Counted from the stretch's first letter, positions 9,085 to 19,265 are shown. The stretch is DNA of 64,000 nucleotides from an uncultured Spirochaetaceae bacterium (GCA_944389105.1 CALXLD010000022.1:247723-311722), one strand, 5' to 3'. Notes: generated by a model not told the origin, from the letters alone. Made by a program: numbers and translations.

Positions 9085-10446
9085 TTAACTCTTTGTACTG
9101 AAAGCCGCTATCAATGCGGCTTTTATATTCTTCACCTGTGTTGCCTTTATTGGTAATCCCCGCTTACTATCTGCAGAAAGAACATTTGAGAATCCCATAT
9201 CAGCAAGATTCTTCATCCTCCGCTCAGCAAAGGAGACAGGTCTGACTTCTCCTGCAAGAGAAAGTTCGCCGAATGCAGAAACAGATGATTTAAGAGGAAT
9301 ATCTTCCTTCGAGCTATATAGTGCCAAAGCAAGTGCAAGCTCTATTGAAACCTCTGAAAGCTTCATTCCTCCTGCAACATTTACATATATATCCTGATCC
9401 GAGAGATTCAGGCCAGCATGCTTCTGCAAAATGGCAGCAACACGGCTAACTCTTGCATTATCGATTCTGTCAGAGTATATACGCTGAAATCCAGATCTTG
9501 CCGGAACGACAAGGGCCTGTATCTCAACAGCGAAAGTACGGCTTCCTTCAACTACGGACGTAAATGCTATACCCGCTGGAAGAATCCCACTCTCGCCTCT
9601 TGATGATAGGAATATCGAGGAAGGATCCTTTACCCCATGCAATCCATCAGAATCCATTGTGAAAAGCCCTATTTCATCCACAGATCCGAATCTGTTCTTG
9701 CTCGCCCTCAGAAGCCTCATACCGGTCTCTGCGCTTTCAAAGTACAGAACAGTATCAACAATATGCTCGACTATTTTAGGACCGGCAATAACACCATCCT
9801 TCGTAACATGGCCAATAAAGAAAACCGCAGCTCCAGTTTTCTTTGCCAGAAGCGAAAGTTCCATGCAGCATGTCTTGATCTGATTGGGAGAGCCCGCCAT
9901 AGACGCTACAGACGTGCTGTAAAGCGTCTGCAGCGAATCGATGACAATATAACCGGGAGAAAGCTTCTCAATCGTTTCTGAGAGCGCCTCGAGCCTTGTA
10001 TCGCAGAATATGGAAATACCTTCGCTCTTCAGACCTAGTCTTTCCGCTCTCATCCTTACCTGCGATGGTGATTCCTCTCCTGAAACGTAAAGCACAGAAC
10101 CTATATCAGAAAGAGCACTGAGCATCTGTATCATTATCGTGCTTTTTCCGATTCCGGGCTCTCCTCCGACAAGTACAGAGGAAGGCCGCATGACACCTCC
10201 TCCGAGAACCCTGTCAAGTTCCTCTATTCCTGAGGATACCCTCATAGTCTTTTCAAAAGGAACAGCAGAAAGCTTCTGTACATTTGTATCCATAACTGGC
10301 TGGGCCTCAGTCCTGCCCTTCTGAACAGGCGCAACCTTCTCTTCTTCAAAGCTATTCCAGCTGCCGCATTCAGGGCATCGTCCATTCCATTTATTTTCAA
10401 CATGCCCGCATTCGCGGCATACATAACGTACAGAGCTTTCTTTCAT
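9085..10446 (-). CDS. radA: DNA repair protein RadA
   Basis: A 453-residue RadA (Sms), a RecA-like hexameric helicase that extends branches during recombination. It has a four-Cys zinc finger (CRECGHVENKWNGRCPECG, residues 10-28), Walker A GGEPGIGKST near 93, the RadA-specific KNRFG near 252, and a Lon-like C-terminal domain. It is the last gene of the minus-strand group parA-parB-PPIase-radA, six bases after the PPIase gene. Its last codons overlap the terminator of the convergent TraB-family gene. Confidence 0.95.
   Translation of the reverse strand: MKESSVRYVCRECGHVENKWNGRCPECGSWNSFEEEKVAPVQKGRTEAQPVMDTNVQKLSAVPFEKTMRVSSGIEELDRVLGGGVMRPSSVLVGGEPGIGKSTIMIQMLSALSDIGSVLYVSGEESPSQVRMRAERLGLKSEGISIFCDTRLEALSETIEKLSPGYIVIDSLQTLYSTSVASMAGSPNQIKTCCMELSLLAKKTGAAVFFIGHVTKDGVIAGPKIVEHIVDTVLYFESAETGMRLLRASKNRFGSVDEIGLFTMDSDGLHGVKDPSSIFLSSRGESGILPAGIAFTSVVEGSRTFAVEIQALVVPARSGFQRIYSDRIDNARVSRVAAILQKHAGLNLSDQDIYVNVAGGMKLSEVSIELALALALYSSKEDIPLKSSVSAFGELSLAGEVRPVSFAERRMKNLADMGFSNVLSADSKRGLPIKATQVKNIKAALIAAFSTKS
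9101..9124 (+). terminator. Terminator of the TraB-family gene, inside the 3' end of radA
   Basis: AAAGCCGC, a seven-base loop, then GCGGCTTTT (perfect stem plus T-run on the plus strand), about 40 bases after the TraB-family stop. It is antisense to the last codons of radA. Confidence 0.8.
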
Positions 10447-10452
10447 ACAACC

Positions 10453-11403
10453 TCAGAAATCCAGAAGTTCCACATCGAAGATCAGGAAAGAATCAGGGGG
10501 AATTACTCCAGGATATCCATACTCACCATACCCCAGCTCAGGAGGAATGATAAGAGTTCTCTTTTCACCTTTCTTCATTGTCTGCAAAGCTTCATTCCAG
10601 CCCTCAATAACCTGTCCTATACGGAAAGTTGCTGGTTCATGACGGATAAGAGAGGAATCAAAGATTTTCCCATTAAGAAGGGATCCCTGATAGTGAACAG
10701 TAACAGCCTGGCCATATTTAGGCGAAGCAGTACCAGTACCGTTCTTTGTAATTATATACCTTAACCCGGTATTGGTTTTTTCTGCATTAGGATACCTATT
10801 ATCAAGCTCTGCCTCAATTTTCTTTCTTGCTTCTGCAAGCTCATTTGCTCTTTTCTCAGCAGATTTATCGCAAAGTTCAGCAAAAGCTTCACCAGATACT
10901 TCGAATTTCTCAGCATCATCTCCCTTTCTGATAATCTTAATGCTCTTTATTTTATCATTCTGAGCAATGCTGTTTACCACATCCTGCCCTTCGATTACAT
11001 GGCCGAATACAGAATGCTTACCATCAAGCCATGGAGTAGCGACATGCGTAATGAAGAACTGACTTCCATTCGTACCAGGACCAGCATTTGCCATTGAAAG
11101 CACACCAGGGCCATCATGTTTGAGTTCTGGATGGAATTCATCCGGGAATCTGTACCCGGGACCGCCTGTACCATCTCCTTTTGGGCAGCCTCCCTGAATC
11201 ATAAAATCCTTTATAACCCTATGAAACTTCAAACCATCATAAAAAGGAACACCAGGATGATCCATATTAAGGGATCCTTCAGCAAGCCCTATGAAATTGC
11301 AAACTGTCATAGGACATCTTTTGTATTCAAGCTCAATAAGGATTTCACCTTTATCGGTATCTATCAAAGCATAAATTCCATCTTTTAGATTATTAATATC
11401 CAT
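10453..11403 (-). CDS. Dual peptidyl-prolyl isomerase: cyclophilin domain fused to FKBP domain
   Basis: A 316-residue protein with two unrelated proline-isomerase folds. Residues 1-160 are a cyclophilin ([40 protein letters not shown]). A charged helical linker of about 50 residues ([17 protein letters not shown]) leads to an FKBP domain at 215-316 ([47 protein letters not shown]). Both active sites look intact. There is no signal peptide, so it should assist folding in the cytoplasm. Such fusions (CFBP/FCBP) are described in a few bacteria and protists. It sits between parB and radA with 6-11 base gaps. Confidence 0.93.
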   Translation of the reverse strand: MDINNLKDGIYALIDTDKGEILIELEYKRCPMTVCNFIGLAEGSLNMDHPGVPFYDGLKFHRVIKDFMIQGGCPKGDGTGGPGYRFPDEFHPELKHDGPGVLSMANAGPGTNGSQFFITHVATPWLDGKHSVFGHVIEGQDVVNSIAQNDKIKSIKIIRKGDDAEKFEVSGEAFAELCDKSAEKRANELAEARKKIEAELDNRYPNAEKTNTGLRYIITKNGTGTASPKYGQAVTVHYQGSLLNGKIFDSSLIRHEPATFRIGQVIEGWNEALQTMKKGEKRTLIIPPELGYGEYGYPGVIPPDSFLIFDVELLDF

Positions 11404-11414
11404 AAATCACCTCA

Positions 11415-12431
11415 TTATTCCGTAAATAACTCTTCACCGCCGCTTATAAGCCCATAAATTCTCTCAAGATCCTGCTGGGAGCGGAATTTAATCGTAAGTT
11501 TTCCCTTGGAAAGTGTTCCCTTGATATCGCATCTTGCACCAAATGCGGATACAAACTTCTCCACTACTTCAGAAATCTCAGGATCTTCATCCTTAGAACC
11601 TTTTTTCTGGATGAATTTATGTCCCTTATTGTATTCAGCTGCTAATCTTTCTGCTTCTCTTACAGATAAGTCCCCATTTATGATTTTATCTCTTAAAAGA
11701 ATCTGATCTGAAGGATTTACCAGCGAAAGCAATGCTCTGGCATGCCCAGCCGTAAGATTTCCAGAGATTATGTCATCTTTAATCGAATCATTAAGCGTAA
11801 GGAGTCTTACTGAGTTTGCTATTGCAGATCTGGATTTTCCAACTTTTTCCGAAACTTCTTCCTGTGTCATACCAGATCTCTTCATAAGATACTGATAAGC
11901 AGTAGCTTCTTCAATTGGGTTAAGATTTTCTCTCTGAATATTCTCAATCAACGACATCTGGATTCTTTCAAGCTCGGAAAGTTTCTTTATAATAACAGGA
12001 ACTTTCTTCAATCCTGCTTCATTTGCAGCCCTGAATCTTCTTTCACCAGCAATTATCGAGTACTTGCCAGGAACAATCTCCTCGACTAGAAGAGGCTGAA
12101 GAATCCCCTGGGATTTTATTGACTCAGCAAGCTCAGAAATTGATTCAGGATCAAATGACTTCCTAGGCTGATTTGGATTAGGAGATACAGATGTAATTGG
12201 AACATAAATTGCTTCAATTCTATCTGGATTATTTTCCTCTTTTACCACTGCAGCCTTTTCTGGAGCAGCAACCTTCTTAGCATCTGATTTTGTTTCAGAA
12301 GCAGGTTTTGATTTTCTTTCTGTACCAGTTGTTTTACTGATTATATTATCGACTTGTTCATCAAGAGAAAAATCCCCACCAAATAATGAGCTTATACCTC
12401 TTCCAAGTCCATGCTTTTTATCATTCGACAC
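11415..12431 (-). CDS. parB: Chromosome-partitioning protein ParB
   Basis: A 338-residue ParB/Spo0J CTP-dependent clamp that loads at parS and spreads over origin-proximal DNA. The N-terminus KHGLGRGISSLFG, the domain with PNPNQPRKSFD and AGERRFRAA, and the central HTH (MTQEEVSEKVGKSRSAIANSVRLL) are all present, as is the C-terminal dimerisation domain. The region before the N-terminal domain (about 40-85) is Lys/Glu/Ala rich. The start overlaps parA by 11 bases. Two matching parS sites lie 1.2-1.4 kb away. Confidence 0.95.
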   Translation of the reverse strand: MSNDKKHGLGRGISSLFGGDFSLDEQVDNIISKTTGTERKSKPASETKSDAKKVAAPEKAAVVKEENNPDRIEAIYVPITSVSPNPNQPRKSFDPESISELAESIKSQGILQPLLVEEIVPGKYSIIAGERRFRAANEAGLKKVPVIIKKLSELERIQMSLIENIQRENLNPIEEATAYQYLMKRSGMTQEEVSEKVGKSRSAIANSVRLLTLNDSIKDDIISGNLTAGHARALLSLVNPSDQILLRDKIINGDLSVREAERLAAEYNKGHKFIQKKGSKDEDPEISEVVEKFVSAFGARCDIKGTLSKGKLTIKFRSQQDLERIYGLISGGEELFTE

Positions 12432-13185
12432 GGCTTACAACCTCCTTGGCAAGTTCCGCAAAAGCTTTAGAACCTGCATTAGACTTATCATAGTAATTAA
12501 TAGGAAGACCATGTGAAGGAGCTTCTGAAATTCTCACGGATCTAGGTATTATTGTCTTGAATACAAGATCCGGAAAGAAATCAGAAATATCTTCAACAAC
12601 CTGCTGATTCAAAAGGGCTCTCTTTGAATACATTGTGAAAAGTATTCCAAGAACATTCAGCTTGGGATTAAGACCTTTCTTTACATTACTGATTGTTCTC
12701 ATAATAAGATTCAATCCTTCCATTGCCATATATTCACACTGCAACGGGATTATCACATAGTCTGCCCAAGCCAGAGCATTCATTGTCTCCAATCCAAGAG
12801 ACGGAGGACAATCAAGCAGTATATAATCATAATCATCCTCAAGGGATTCAAGAACAGTTTTCAGATAATACTCCCTGTTATTCTCGTTCACAAGCTCAAT
12901 CGACAAAGAAGCAACATCGAGAGAGCCAGGAATTAGATACAGGTTCTTAAATATCGTACTCTGAACTGCAGATGCTGCAGGAACATCACCAACGACAACC
13001 TGATATATATTTGCTTTTCTAAGATCTCCAGATACCGCACCAGTAAGATTACATTGGGCATCGAAATCTATCAAAAGCACTTTAAAATCCAAATCAGCAA
13101 GAGCAGAACCAAGATTAACTGCAGATGTTGTTTTTCCAACTCCACCCTTCTGATTATAGAAAATGATTTTCTTTGCCTTACTCAT
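12421..13185 (-). CDS. parA: Chromosome-partitioning ATPase ParA (Soj)
   Basis: A 254-residue Walker-type ATPase that works with ParB to segregate newly copied origins. The deviant Walker A KGGVGKTTSAVNLG begins near residue 14, LLIDFDAQCNLTG near 38 and LLDCPPSLG near 120. The start is the ATG at 13185 with GGAA just upstream. It heads the minus-strand group and is divergent from nfu; 13186-13307 must hold both promoters. Confidence 0.95.
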   Translation of the reverse strand: MSKAKKIIFYNQKGGVGKTTSAVNLGSALADLDFKVLLIDFDAQCNLTGAVSGDLRKANIYQVVVGDVPAASAVQSTIFKNLYLIPGSLDVASLSIELVNENNREYYLKTVLESLEDDYDYILLDCPPSLGLETMNALAWADYVIIPLQCEYMAMEGLNLIMRTISNVKKGLNPKLNVLGILFTMYSKRALLNQQVVEDISDFFPDLVFKTIIPRSVRISEAPSHGLPINYYDKSNAGSKAFAELAKEVVSRVE

Positions 13186-13307
13186 ATTTCCAAGGTTACA
13201 CCGATAAATTCATCTTGTCATTATAAGAAAATATCATTTAACGAAATCTCTGCAACTTGACCCATCAGCCTACCATGGATAAGCTTTAAAGAAATAAGGA
13301 GATAAAC

Positions 13308-13568
13308 ATGACTAATAACACTGATTTTGAAAAAGCAGTTATAGATGCAATCAATGCTATTCGTCCAGCACTTCAGAACGACGGAGGAGACATTGAATTC
13401 GTAAAGTATGATCCTGAAGCAAAAAATGTGCATGTAAAGCTTGTAGGAGCCTGTGCAGGTTGCCCAATGAGCCAGCTTACACTTACAAATGGAGTTCAGA
13501 GATACATACGTGAAAGCGTTGATAAAGAAATAACAGTAATCAACGACGATCAGATTTCTATATTCTGA
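13308..13568 (+). CDS. NifU-like Fe-S scaffold protein (Nfu domain)
   Basis: An 86-residue stand-alone Nfu domain. It has the paired cysteines in GACAGCPMSQLTL that hold a transient Fe-S cluster for delivery to apoproteins, and the family N-terminus (IRPALQNDGGDIEFV). AAGGAG lies six bases before the ATG. It is monocistronic, with its own terminator, and sits between the par operon and the parS/non-coding region. Confidence 0.92.
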   Translation: MTNNTDFEKAVIDAINAIRPALQNDGGDIEFVKYDPEAKNVHVKLVGACAGCPMSQLTLTNGVQRYIRESVDKEITVINDDQISIF

Positions 13569-13582
13569 TTCAAAAACAGGGG

Positions 13583-13613
13583 AGGCAGCTTTTAATCGAG
13601 CTGCCTTTTATTT
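13583..13613 (+). terminator. Terminator of the nfu-like gene
   Basis: AGGCAGCT (13583-13590), eight-base loop, AGCTGCCT (13599-13606), then TTTATTTT. Perfect stem, 14 bases after the stop. Confidence 0.88.
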
Positions 13614-13624
13614 TAGAAATACAT

Positions 13625-13640
13625 TGTTTCATGTGAAACA
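13625..13640. other. parS site, one mismatch from consensus
   Basis: TGTTTCATGTGAAACA differs from the bacterial parS consensus TGTTTCACGTGAAACA at one central base. It should be bound by the ParB encoded 1.2 kb away. Confidence 0.85.
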
Positions 13641-13848
13641 TTCCTAACAAAACTTTCACAATAAAGATTAATTCACCAAAACCATCAATAATCAATATCA
13701 AAGAAATTATTCACATAGTTAGTTAATAGCTACAAATATTTAATAATCAGTATTGAGATTATATTTAATAATCAAACCTTCTGTTTGAGAAAATACACTA
13801 TCTAAAACTATCAGGTTTTTAAAACAACAATTAAAACCCATTTCATTC

Positions 13849-13864
13849 TGTTTCACGTGAAACA
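13849..13864. other. parS site, exact consensus
   Basis: TGTTTCACGTGAAACA is a perfect 16-bp parS palindrome, 224 bp from the first site and about 5.5 kb from dnaA. Just after it, AACC/GGTT and GTT/AAC arms followed by TTTTTTTT (13883-13897) may form a weak plus-strand terminator. No gene is visible in 13614-13960. Confidence 0.95.
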
Positions 13865-13965
13865 ACCCGGTTCATTCATAACAGGTTCTTTTTTTTATCA
13901 AAATAATTATAAATTATCTACTATCAAAAAGGATTATTCTGCTATTATCATATTAAGCTCTATGG

Positions 13966-13971
13966 TATAAT
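13966..13971 (+). promoter_or_regulatory. -10 element for the non-coding region beside parS
   Basis: An exact TATAAT on the plus strand at 13966-13971, predicting a transcript start near 13978. The -35 region is weak (TATTAT at 17-bp spacing, or TTATCA at 15). Confidence 0.45.
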
Positions 13972-13977
13972 CCTATT

Positions 13978-14570
13978 AAGAATTGTGCTTTTATTGAGTT
14001 TTACTGTTACGGACACTGCCTTAATGGCAAAAACCTCAATTCAGAGCGTGAAATGCGGTTTTTATATATAAAATTTCTATATATAGAAACTAATCATGAT
14101 GGAAAATTTCCCATCACTTCCCTATTAAATAGGGTGGTTTTATGAGGTCTAGGAACTATTTTAGTTAATGGTCTGAAGTTAGTAGAAATTAATGAAAAAA
14201 CATGCTTTTTCCGATATTTTCTATGCTTGCAGCAGTATTTCTAGGCAAGCCTAAAGACTTCCTGGAGATTTCAGTGGGTTGCATCTAGGGTTAGGTGATT
14301 AAAAATTGAGATTCCTAGAATATTTTACTGCTATGAGTCATTACAGCATCACCTATTCTGACTTCAGGATTAATGCAACACAGTAAAAAAGCTTTCTCGA
14401 ACAGATTATTTACTTCTTAGGAATAATCAGCAGGATGTGAATAATAAGTATGAATGAATAAATAGAGTCAAATCCTTCAGATTGCATATCAATCTAGACG
14501 TTTATTACATGAAATCTGTTTGCAGCCAAATAGAATAGTGCCCACATAAGTGAGCACTATTTCTTTTTAT
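13978..14570 (+). ncRNA. Candidate structured non-coding RNA of about 590 nt
   Basis: About 1 kb between nfu and gyrA has no credible frame on either strand. Within it, a TATAAT and a strong terminator bracket 590 nt rich in inverted repeats: ATTGAG/CTCAAT (13993/14035) enclosing TGCC/GGCA; two AT-rich palindromes (14060-14089); TGATGGAAA/TTTCCCATCA (14097-14116); CCCTAT/ATAGGG (14120-14134); GCTTGC/GCAAGC (14225/14245); GTTGCAT/ATGCAAC (14278/14373) enclosing AGGTGAT/ATCACCT (14293/14348); GATTATT/AATAATC (14404/14422). The nesting of the last large pair is more RNA-like than chance hairpins, but the region is AT-rich, so some short repeats are expected. I see no tmRNA, RNase P, SRP or group I/II intron core motif. 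The strand rests on the promoter and terminator. Confidence 0.4.
14534..14570. terminator. Bidirectional terminator between the non-coding region and gyrA
   Basis: AATAGTGC (14534-14541) pairs with GCACTATT (14554-14561), with an inner CAC/GTG; the plus strand then reads TCTTTTTAT. In the minus direction it lies 19 bases after the gyrA stop and can end the gyrase transcript too. Confidence 0.85.
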
Positions 14571-14579
14571 AATAAGGAA

Positions 14580-17093
14580 TTATTCGTTATCTTCAGGAGT
14601 TTCGGGACTCTCAGCAGGAGCAGATTCTGGAGTCTGGATTTCTTCTCCTTCATCCTCAACCTCCTGATAGTTTGTTACAGCAATAGCATTAACTGTATCA
14701 TCCTTCTTCTTAAAGGAAGCTACACGGACACCCATCGCAGCTCTGCCTTGTATGGAGATATCTTTTGCATGAACACGTATTGTCTGTCCTCTCATCGTAA
14801 CAAAGACAACATCATCGTCATCGCTTACTCCAACAGCTCCAACAAGCCCTGATTCCTCAACAGTGTAGATTTTCTGTCCCATGGTACCACGGCCATGTGC
14901 TTTGAACTGATCAAACCTTACCTGTTTTCCCTTACCTTTCTCAGTAACCATCAGAATACGTTTTGAATCATCAACTGCAACAACTCCAACAACTTCATCA
15001 TCACCAAGAAGCCTTATGCCCCTGACGCCATGAGTTGCCCTTCCCATAGTCCTTACGTCATCTGCATGGATACGGAGTCCCTTTCCATTTCGGGTGATGA
15101 TCATTGCATCTTCATCATCTTTAATGAAAATAGACTGGATAAGTTCATCTCCTTCATCAAGGATTATGGCTTTTACACCCCTTGCCTTTGCATTGATGAA
15201 GTCATTCAGCTTAACTTTCTTGGCTACACCAAGCTTTGTAACCATCAGAAGATAAGTATCATCCTGGAAAGCTGGGAACGTAACTATTGATGTTACTTTC
15301 TCATTATTCTCAATCTGCAGGAAGTTCTTGATATTGGAACCTTTGGTAGCTTTTGCTCCTTCAGGAATTTCAAAGGCTTTAATGTAGTATGCCTTTCCGA
15401 AATTCGTGACGAACATGATCAGGTCATGAGAGGAGCAGATAAAGAGATGATCTACATAATCACCATCTACAAGCTTAGCTCCGATTGTACCTTTTCCACC
15501 TCTGCCTTGAGCTTTGTACTCAGTTGTGCTGAGACGTTTTGCAAATCCCTTTCTGGAAATACTTATTACAACGTCTTCTTTCTTGATGAAATCCTCGGGA
15601 GAGGCATCATTAAGCTCCTGCTCGATTATTTCAGTTCTTCTTCTGTCCCCATAGGAGGAACCGATTGCTCTGATTTCATCTTTAACGACACCAAGTATCT
15701 TATTCCTGTCTGAAAGAAGATCTTTATAATAAGCTATCTTAGACTCAAGATCAGCAAGCTCATCAAGAATCTTCTCTGTTTCAAGATGAGAGAGTCTTCC
15801 AAGCTTCATATCGATGATTGCATCTGCCTGGATTTTATCAAGACCAAATGCTTTCTGGAGCTCAAGGGAAGCAATGCTATTATCTTCGCTTTCCTTTATT
15901 ATCCTTATTACCTCATCGATATTCTCAAGACCTATTTTGAGGCCAAGAAGTATGTGAGCTCTCTCTTCTGCTTTCTTAAGATCAAATCTTGTACGCCTCT
16001 CAATGACCTCTTCACGATGATCCACATAGATCTGGACCATGTCCTTAAGAGTCATCAGCTTTGGTCTGCCCTGATAGATAGCAAGGTTATAAGCATTGAA
16101 ATTGCTCTGGAGAGCTGTTCTGCTGAAAAGCATATTAAGGACAATCTTTGGAACTGCTCCCTGCTTAAGTTCAACAACGACCCTTATACCATCACGGCCA
16201 GATTCATCCCTGACAGCTGCTATATTAGGAATTACGCCATCTTTTCTCAGATCATCAATCTTCTTTACGAGCTCTGCTTTATTCACCTGATAAGGAAGTT
16301 CCGTAAATATAATAGCGTCATGGCCTTTATCATTTTCCTCAATTTCATAACGCGATCTTATTACGATTTTTCCTTTGCCGGTCGTATAAGAATCCATTAT
16401 TCCCTTCTTTCCGCAGATAACTCCATAAGAAGGGAAGTCCGGCCCTTTTATATAGTTCATCAATTCGATTGATGTAATCTCAGGATTATCTATATAGGCA
16501 CATATTCCATCCACAACTTCAAGAAGATTATGCGGAGCAAGGTTTGTAGCCATACCTACAGCAATACCTGAGGAGCCATTTATAAGCAGGAAGGGTAGAG
16601 CAGCTGGAAGAACAGAAGGCTCTTCTGTCGATCCATCATAATTTGGTGTGAAATCTACAGTATCCTTCTGTATATCAGCAAGCATTTCCTCGCCGATTCT
16701 GCTCATACGGGCCTCTGTGTACCTCATAGCTGCAGGAGGATCTCCATCTATGGAACCAAAATTTCCCTGCGGTGCTACAACTGGATAGCGAAGGGAGAAA
16801 TCCTGCCCAAGACGTACAAGAGCATCGTATACAGAAGCATCTCCATGAGGATGGTATTTACCAAGTACATCTCCAACAATACGGGCACACTTCTTATTAG
16901 GGGAGTTGTATCTGATACCAAGCTCCCACATATCATAAAGAATTCTTCTATGTACCGGTTTCAGTCCATCCCTTGCATCAGGAAGAGCTCGACTGATAAT
17001 TACCGACATTGCATAGTTAATATAGCTTGTCTTCATCTCCTCAGAGATGTCCGCCTGAACGATACGCGGATTAAGTTCCTGATTATCTTCCAT
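14580..17093 (-). CDS. gyrA: DNA gyrase subunit A
   Basis: An 837-residue GyrA, the DNA-cutting subunit that with GyrB adds negative supercoils. The catalytic Tyr is at 125 ([11 protein letters not shown]). The GyrA-box QGRGGKG identifies it as gyrase rather than topoisomerase IV, and six C-terminal blades follow. The C-terminus is acidic ([20 protein letters not shown]). In the quinolone region the sequence is [10 protein letters not shown]: Ala86 occupies the position of E. coli Ser83, while Asp90 matches Asp87. GAGG precedes the ATG. It follows gyrB by 8 bases. Confidence 0.97.
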   Translation of the reverse strand: MEDNQELNPRIVQADISEEMKTSYINYAMSVIISRALPDARDGLKPVHRRILYDMWELGIRYNSPNKKCARIVGDVLGKYHPHGDASVYDALVRLGQDFSLRYPVVAPQGNFGSIDGDPPAAMRYTEARMSRIGEEMLADIQKDTVDFTPNYDGSTEEPSVLPAALPFLLINGSSGIAVGMATNLAPHNLLEVVDGICAYIDNPEITSIELMNYIKGPDFPSYGVICGKKGIMDSYTTGKGKIVIRSRYEIEENDKGHDAIIFTELPYQVNKAELVKKIDDLRKDGVIPNIAAVRDESGRDGIRVVVELKQGAVPKIVLNMLFSRTALQSNFNAYNLAIYQGRPKLMTLKDMVQIYVDHREEVIERRTRFDLKKAEERAHILLGLKIGLENIDEVIRIIKESEDNSIASLELQKAFGLDKIQADAIIDMKLGRLSHLETEKILDELADLESKIAYYKDLLSDRNKILGVVKDEIRAIGSSYGDRRRTEIIEQELNDASPEDFIKKEDVVISISRKGFAKRLSTTEYKAQGRGGKGTIGAKLVDGDYVDHLFICSSHDLIMFVTNFGKAYYIKAFEIPEGAKATKGSNIKNFLQIENNEKVTSIVTFPAFQDDTYLLMVTKLGVAKKVKLNDFINAKARGVKAIILDEGDELIQSIFIKDDEDAMIITRNGKGLRIHADDVRTMGRATHGVRGIRLLGDDEVVGVVAVDDSKRILMVTEKGKGKQVRFDQFKAHGRGTMGQKIYTVEESGLVGAVGVSDDDDVVFVTMRGQTIRVHAKDISIQGRAAMGVRVASFKKKDDTVNAIAVTNYQEVEDEGEEIQTPESAPAESPETPEDNE

Positions 17094-17101
17094 ACAACAC
17101 C

Positions 17102-19141
17102 TCAGATATCAAGCGTCCTGACGAAGGTCGCATTCTGTTCAATAAATTCTCTTCTAGGCTCAACATCTTCACCCATGAGCATAGAGAAAACCCTATCAGC
17201 CTGCTCGGCATCTTCGAGATGAACCTTTCCGATCATTCTTGTCTCAGGATTCATTGTTGTTTCCCAAAGCTGTTCTGGATTCATCTCTCCAAGACCTTTA
17301 TAACGCTGAATAGCTATCTTTGATTCATCAATTCCAGGTGCATATTCATCGAGGATTTTCTTCTTATCTACCTCATCGTATGCATAGAAATCCTTTTTAT
17401 TGATTGTGATTTTGTATAGAGGAGGCATAGCAAAGTAAATATAGCCTTCCTCTATAAGAGGTCTCATATATCTGAAGAAGAATGTAAGGAGAAGTGTCCT
17501 GATGTGTGATCCATCAACATCAGCATCAGCCATGATTATTATCTTATGGTATCTTGCCTTTGTGATATCAAAAGTCTTCTCTCCTTCTTTCTTTTCTTCA
17601 TCTTCATCCTCATAATCCCTTCCGGTGTTGTTGTATCTTGTTATTCCCGCACCGATAGTCTGGATTACAGGTTCAAGCTTATCATTGTTGAGAACCTTTG
17701 CTTCCTGGGCTTTCTCTACATTAAGCATCTTTCCCCAGAGAGGAAGAATTGCCTGGAAACGGCTATCTCTTCCCTGCTTAGCAGATCCACCAGCGCTATC
17801 ACCCTCAACAATGAATACCTCGCAGCGGGCAGGATCACGCTCTGTACAGTCAGCAAGTTTTCCAGGAAGTCCGCCACCTTCTGATTTCTTCCTTATGTTC
17901 TCCCTGGCCTTTCTAGCAGCGACACGGCCAAGGGCAGCACTTGTTACCTTATCAAGAAGACGATCGATTGAATCAGGGAATTCATCAAAGTAATTTGTAA
18001 GATTCTCGTAAACAAGGGAATCAACAATACCTTTGACATTTGAATTTCCAAGCTTCATCTTAGTCTGACCCTCAAACTGAGGATTAGGGATCTTTACGGA
18101 TATTACTGCAGTAAGTCCTTCGGAAATATCGGAAGATTCAAGACTGTCAGGATACTTCTTCATGTACTTGACGCTCTTCTTGAGCTGATTGTTAAGACAC
18201 CTTGAAAGAGCTGCCCTGAATCCGGAAAGATGAGTTCCACCTTCTCTTGTATTGATGTTGTTTACGAATGTATAGATTTTCTCATCATATTTATCATTAT
18301 ACTGAAGAGAAACCTCAACAGAGACATCATCTTTCTGACAATCAAATGAAATAGGATCAAAAAGTACTGTCTTATATTCGTTAAGGTACTTAATAAAGGA
18401 TGAAAGACCTCCTTCTGCATGGAAAGTCTCTTTCTTCTCCGGTTCAGTACGCTTATCGGCAATCGTAATTGTTATTCCCTTATTCAGGTATGAAAGCTCT
18501 TTAAAACGTGCAGCTAATGTATCATAGCTGAACGAATTAGGCTCCATTATCTCAAAATCAGGAGTGAATTTTACGATTGTACCAGTCCTGTCAGTATCCC
18601 CGATGATGGCAACATCGCTTTCAGGAATACCCCTATGATAAGTCTGTCTATAGATATGAGGAGCTCTATGTACCGTTACTTCCATCCAGGATGAAAGAGC
18701 GTTGACACAGGAAACACCTACACCATGAAGTCCACCAGATACTTTATATGCATTGTGGTCGAATTTTCCTCCTGCATGAAGCTGTGTAAGTACAACCTCA
18801 AGAGAGCTTTTTCCTTCCTCAGGATGGATATCTACAGGAATACCTCTTCCGTTGTCCTCTACGGTACAGATTTCCCCATTCTCACCATCTTCAAGATAGA
18901 TTTTTATGTCATTACAGTAGCCAGCCATTGCCTCATCTATGGAGTTATCCACGACTTCGTAGACGAGATGATGCAGACCATCAATACCTGTTGATCCTAT
19001 ATACATACCAGGTCTAAGACGGACTGCTTCAAGGCCCTTCAGGACTGTAATACCGCTGGAATTATAATCCTCACTAGCTTTGATTTCAGCTTCAAGCTCA
19101 GCTTTATCATGGCCTGCGATTTTCAGTTCTTCATTGTCCAT
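17102..19141 (-). CDS. gyrB: DNA gyrase subunit B
   Basis: A 679-residue GyrB ATPase subunit. The GHKL site ([29 protein letters not shown]) fills the first 130 residues. The TOPRIM metal motifs EGDSAGG and [16 protein letters not shown], and the C-terminal [19 protein letters not shown], are intact. A short acidic loop ([11 protein letters not shown]) lies just before the DADVD motif. GGAG is six bases before the start. It is divergent from dnaA, with 249 bp between. Confidence 0.97.
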   Translation of the reverse strand: MDNEELKIAGHDKAELEAEIKASEDYNSSGITVLKGLEAVRLRPGMYIGSTGIDGLHHLVYEVVDNSIDEAMAGYCNDIKIYLEDGENGEICTVEDNGRGIPVDIHPEEGKSSLEVVLTQLHAGGKFDHNAYKVSGGLHGVGVSCVNALSSWMEVTVHRAPHIYRQTYHRGIPESDVAIIGDTDRTGTIVKFTPDFEIMEPNSFSYDTLAARFKELSYLNKGITITIADKRTEPEKKETFHAEGGLSSFIKYLNEYKTVLFDPISFDCQKDDVSVEVSLQYNDKYDEKIYTFVNNINTREGGTHLSGFRAALSRCLNNQLKKSVKYMKKYPDSLESSDISEGLTAVISVKIPNPQFEGQTKMKLGNSNVKGIVDSLVYENLTNYFDEFPDSIDRLLDKVTSAALGRVAARKARENIRKKSEGGGLPGKLADCTERDPARCEVFIVEGDSAGGSAKQGRDSRFQAILPLWGKMLNVEKAQEAKVLNNDKLEPVIQTIGAGITRYNNTGRDYEDEDEEKKEGEKTFDITKARYHKIIIMADADVDGSHIRTLLLTFFFRYMRPLIEEGYIYFAMPPLYKITINKKDFYAYDEVDKKKILDEYAPGIDESKIAIQRYKGLGEMNPEQLWETTMNPETRMIGKVHLEDAEQADRVFSMLMGEDVEPRREFIEQNATFVRTLDI

Positions 19142-19235
19142 TGTGATCTCCAGTCTGATTCCGATATCCAGAGGCCGAGACCTTATCGAGCAGGTGGATA
19201 GTCATCGCCTTATTCGGATTTTTCAGCACCTTATG

Positions 19236-19265
19236 ATTATACATCGTAGAAACGCTGAATTTCAA
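19236..19265 (-). promoter_or_regulatory. gyrB promoter
   Basis: On the minus strand TTGAAA (19265-19260) and TATAAT (19241-19236) are separated by 18 bp, about 95 bp before the gyrB ATG. Confidence 0.65.

Noticed and set aside
13978..14570. tmRNA, RNase P RNA, SRP RNA or group I/II intron as identity of the non-coding region
   Set aside because: No tRNA-like 3' end with CCA, no RNase P GAAAGUCCGG-type core, no SRP GGAAGCA loop and no intron domain V or catalytic core could be found on either strand.
15786..16472. A 228-codon open frame on the plus strand inside gyrA
   Set aside because: It is antisense to intact, conserved gyrA sequence, and its composition (Cys, Ile, Tyr rich) is typical of reverse-strand shadows.
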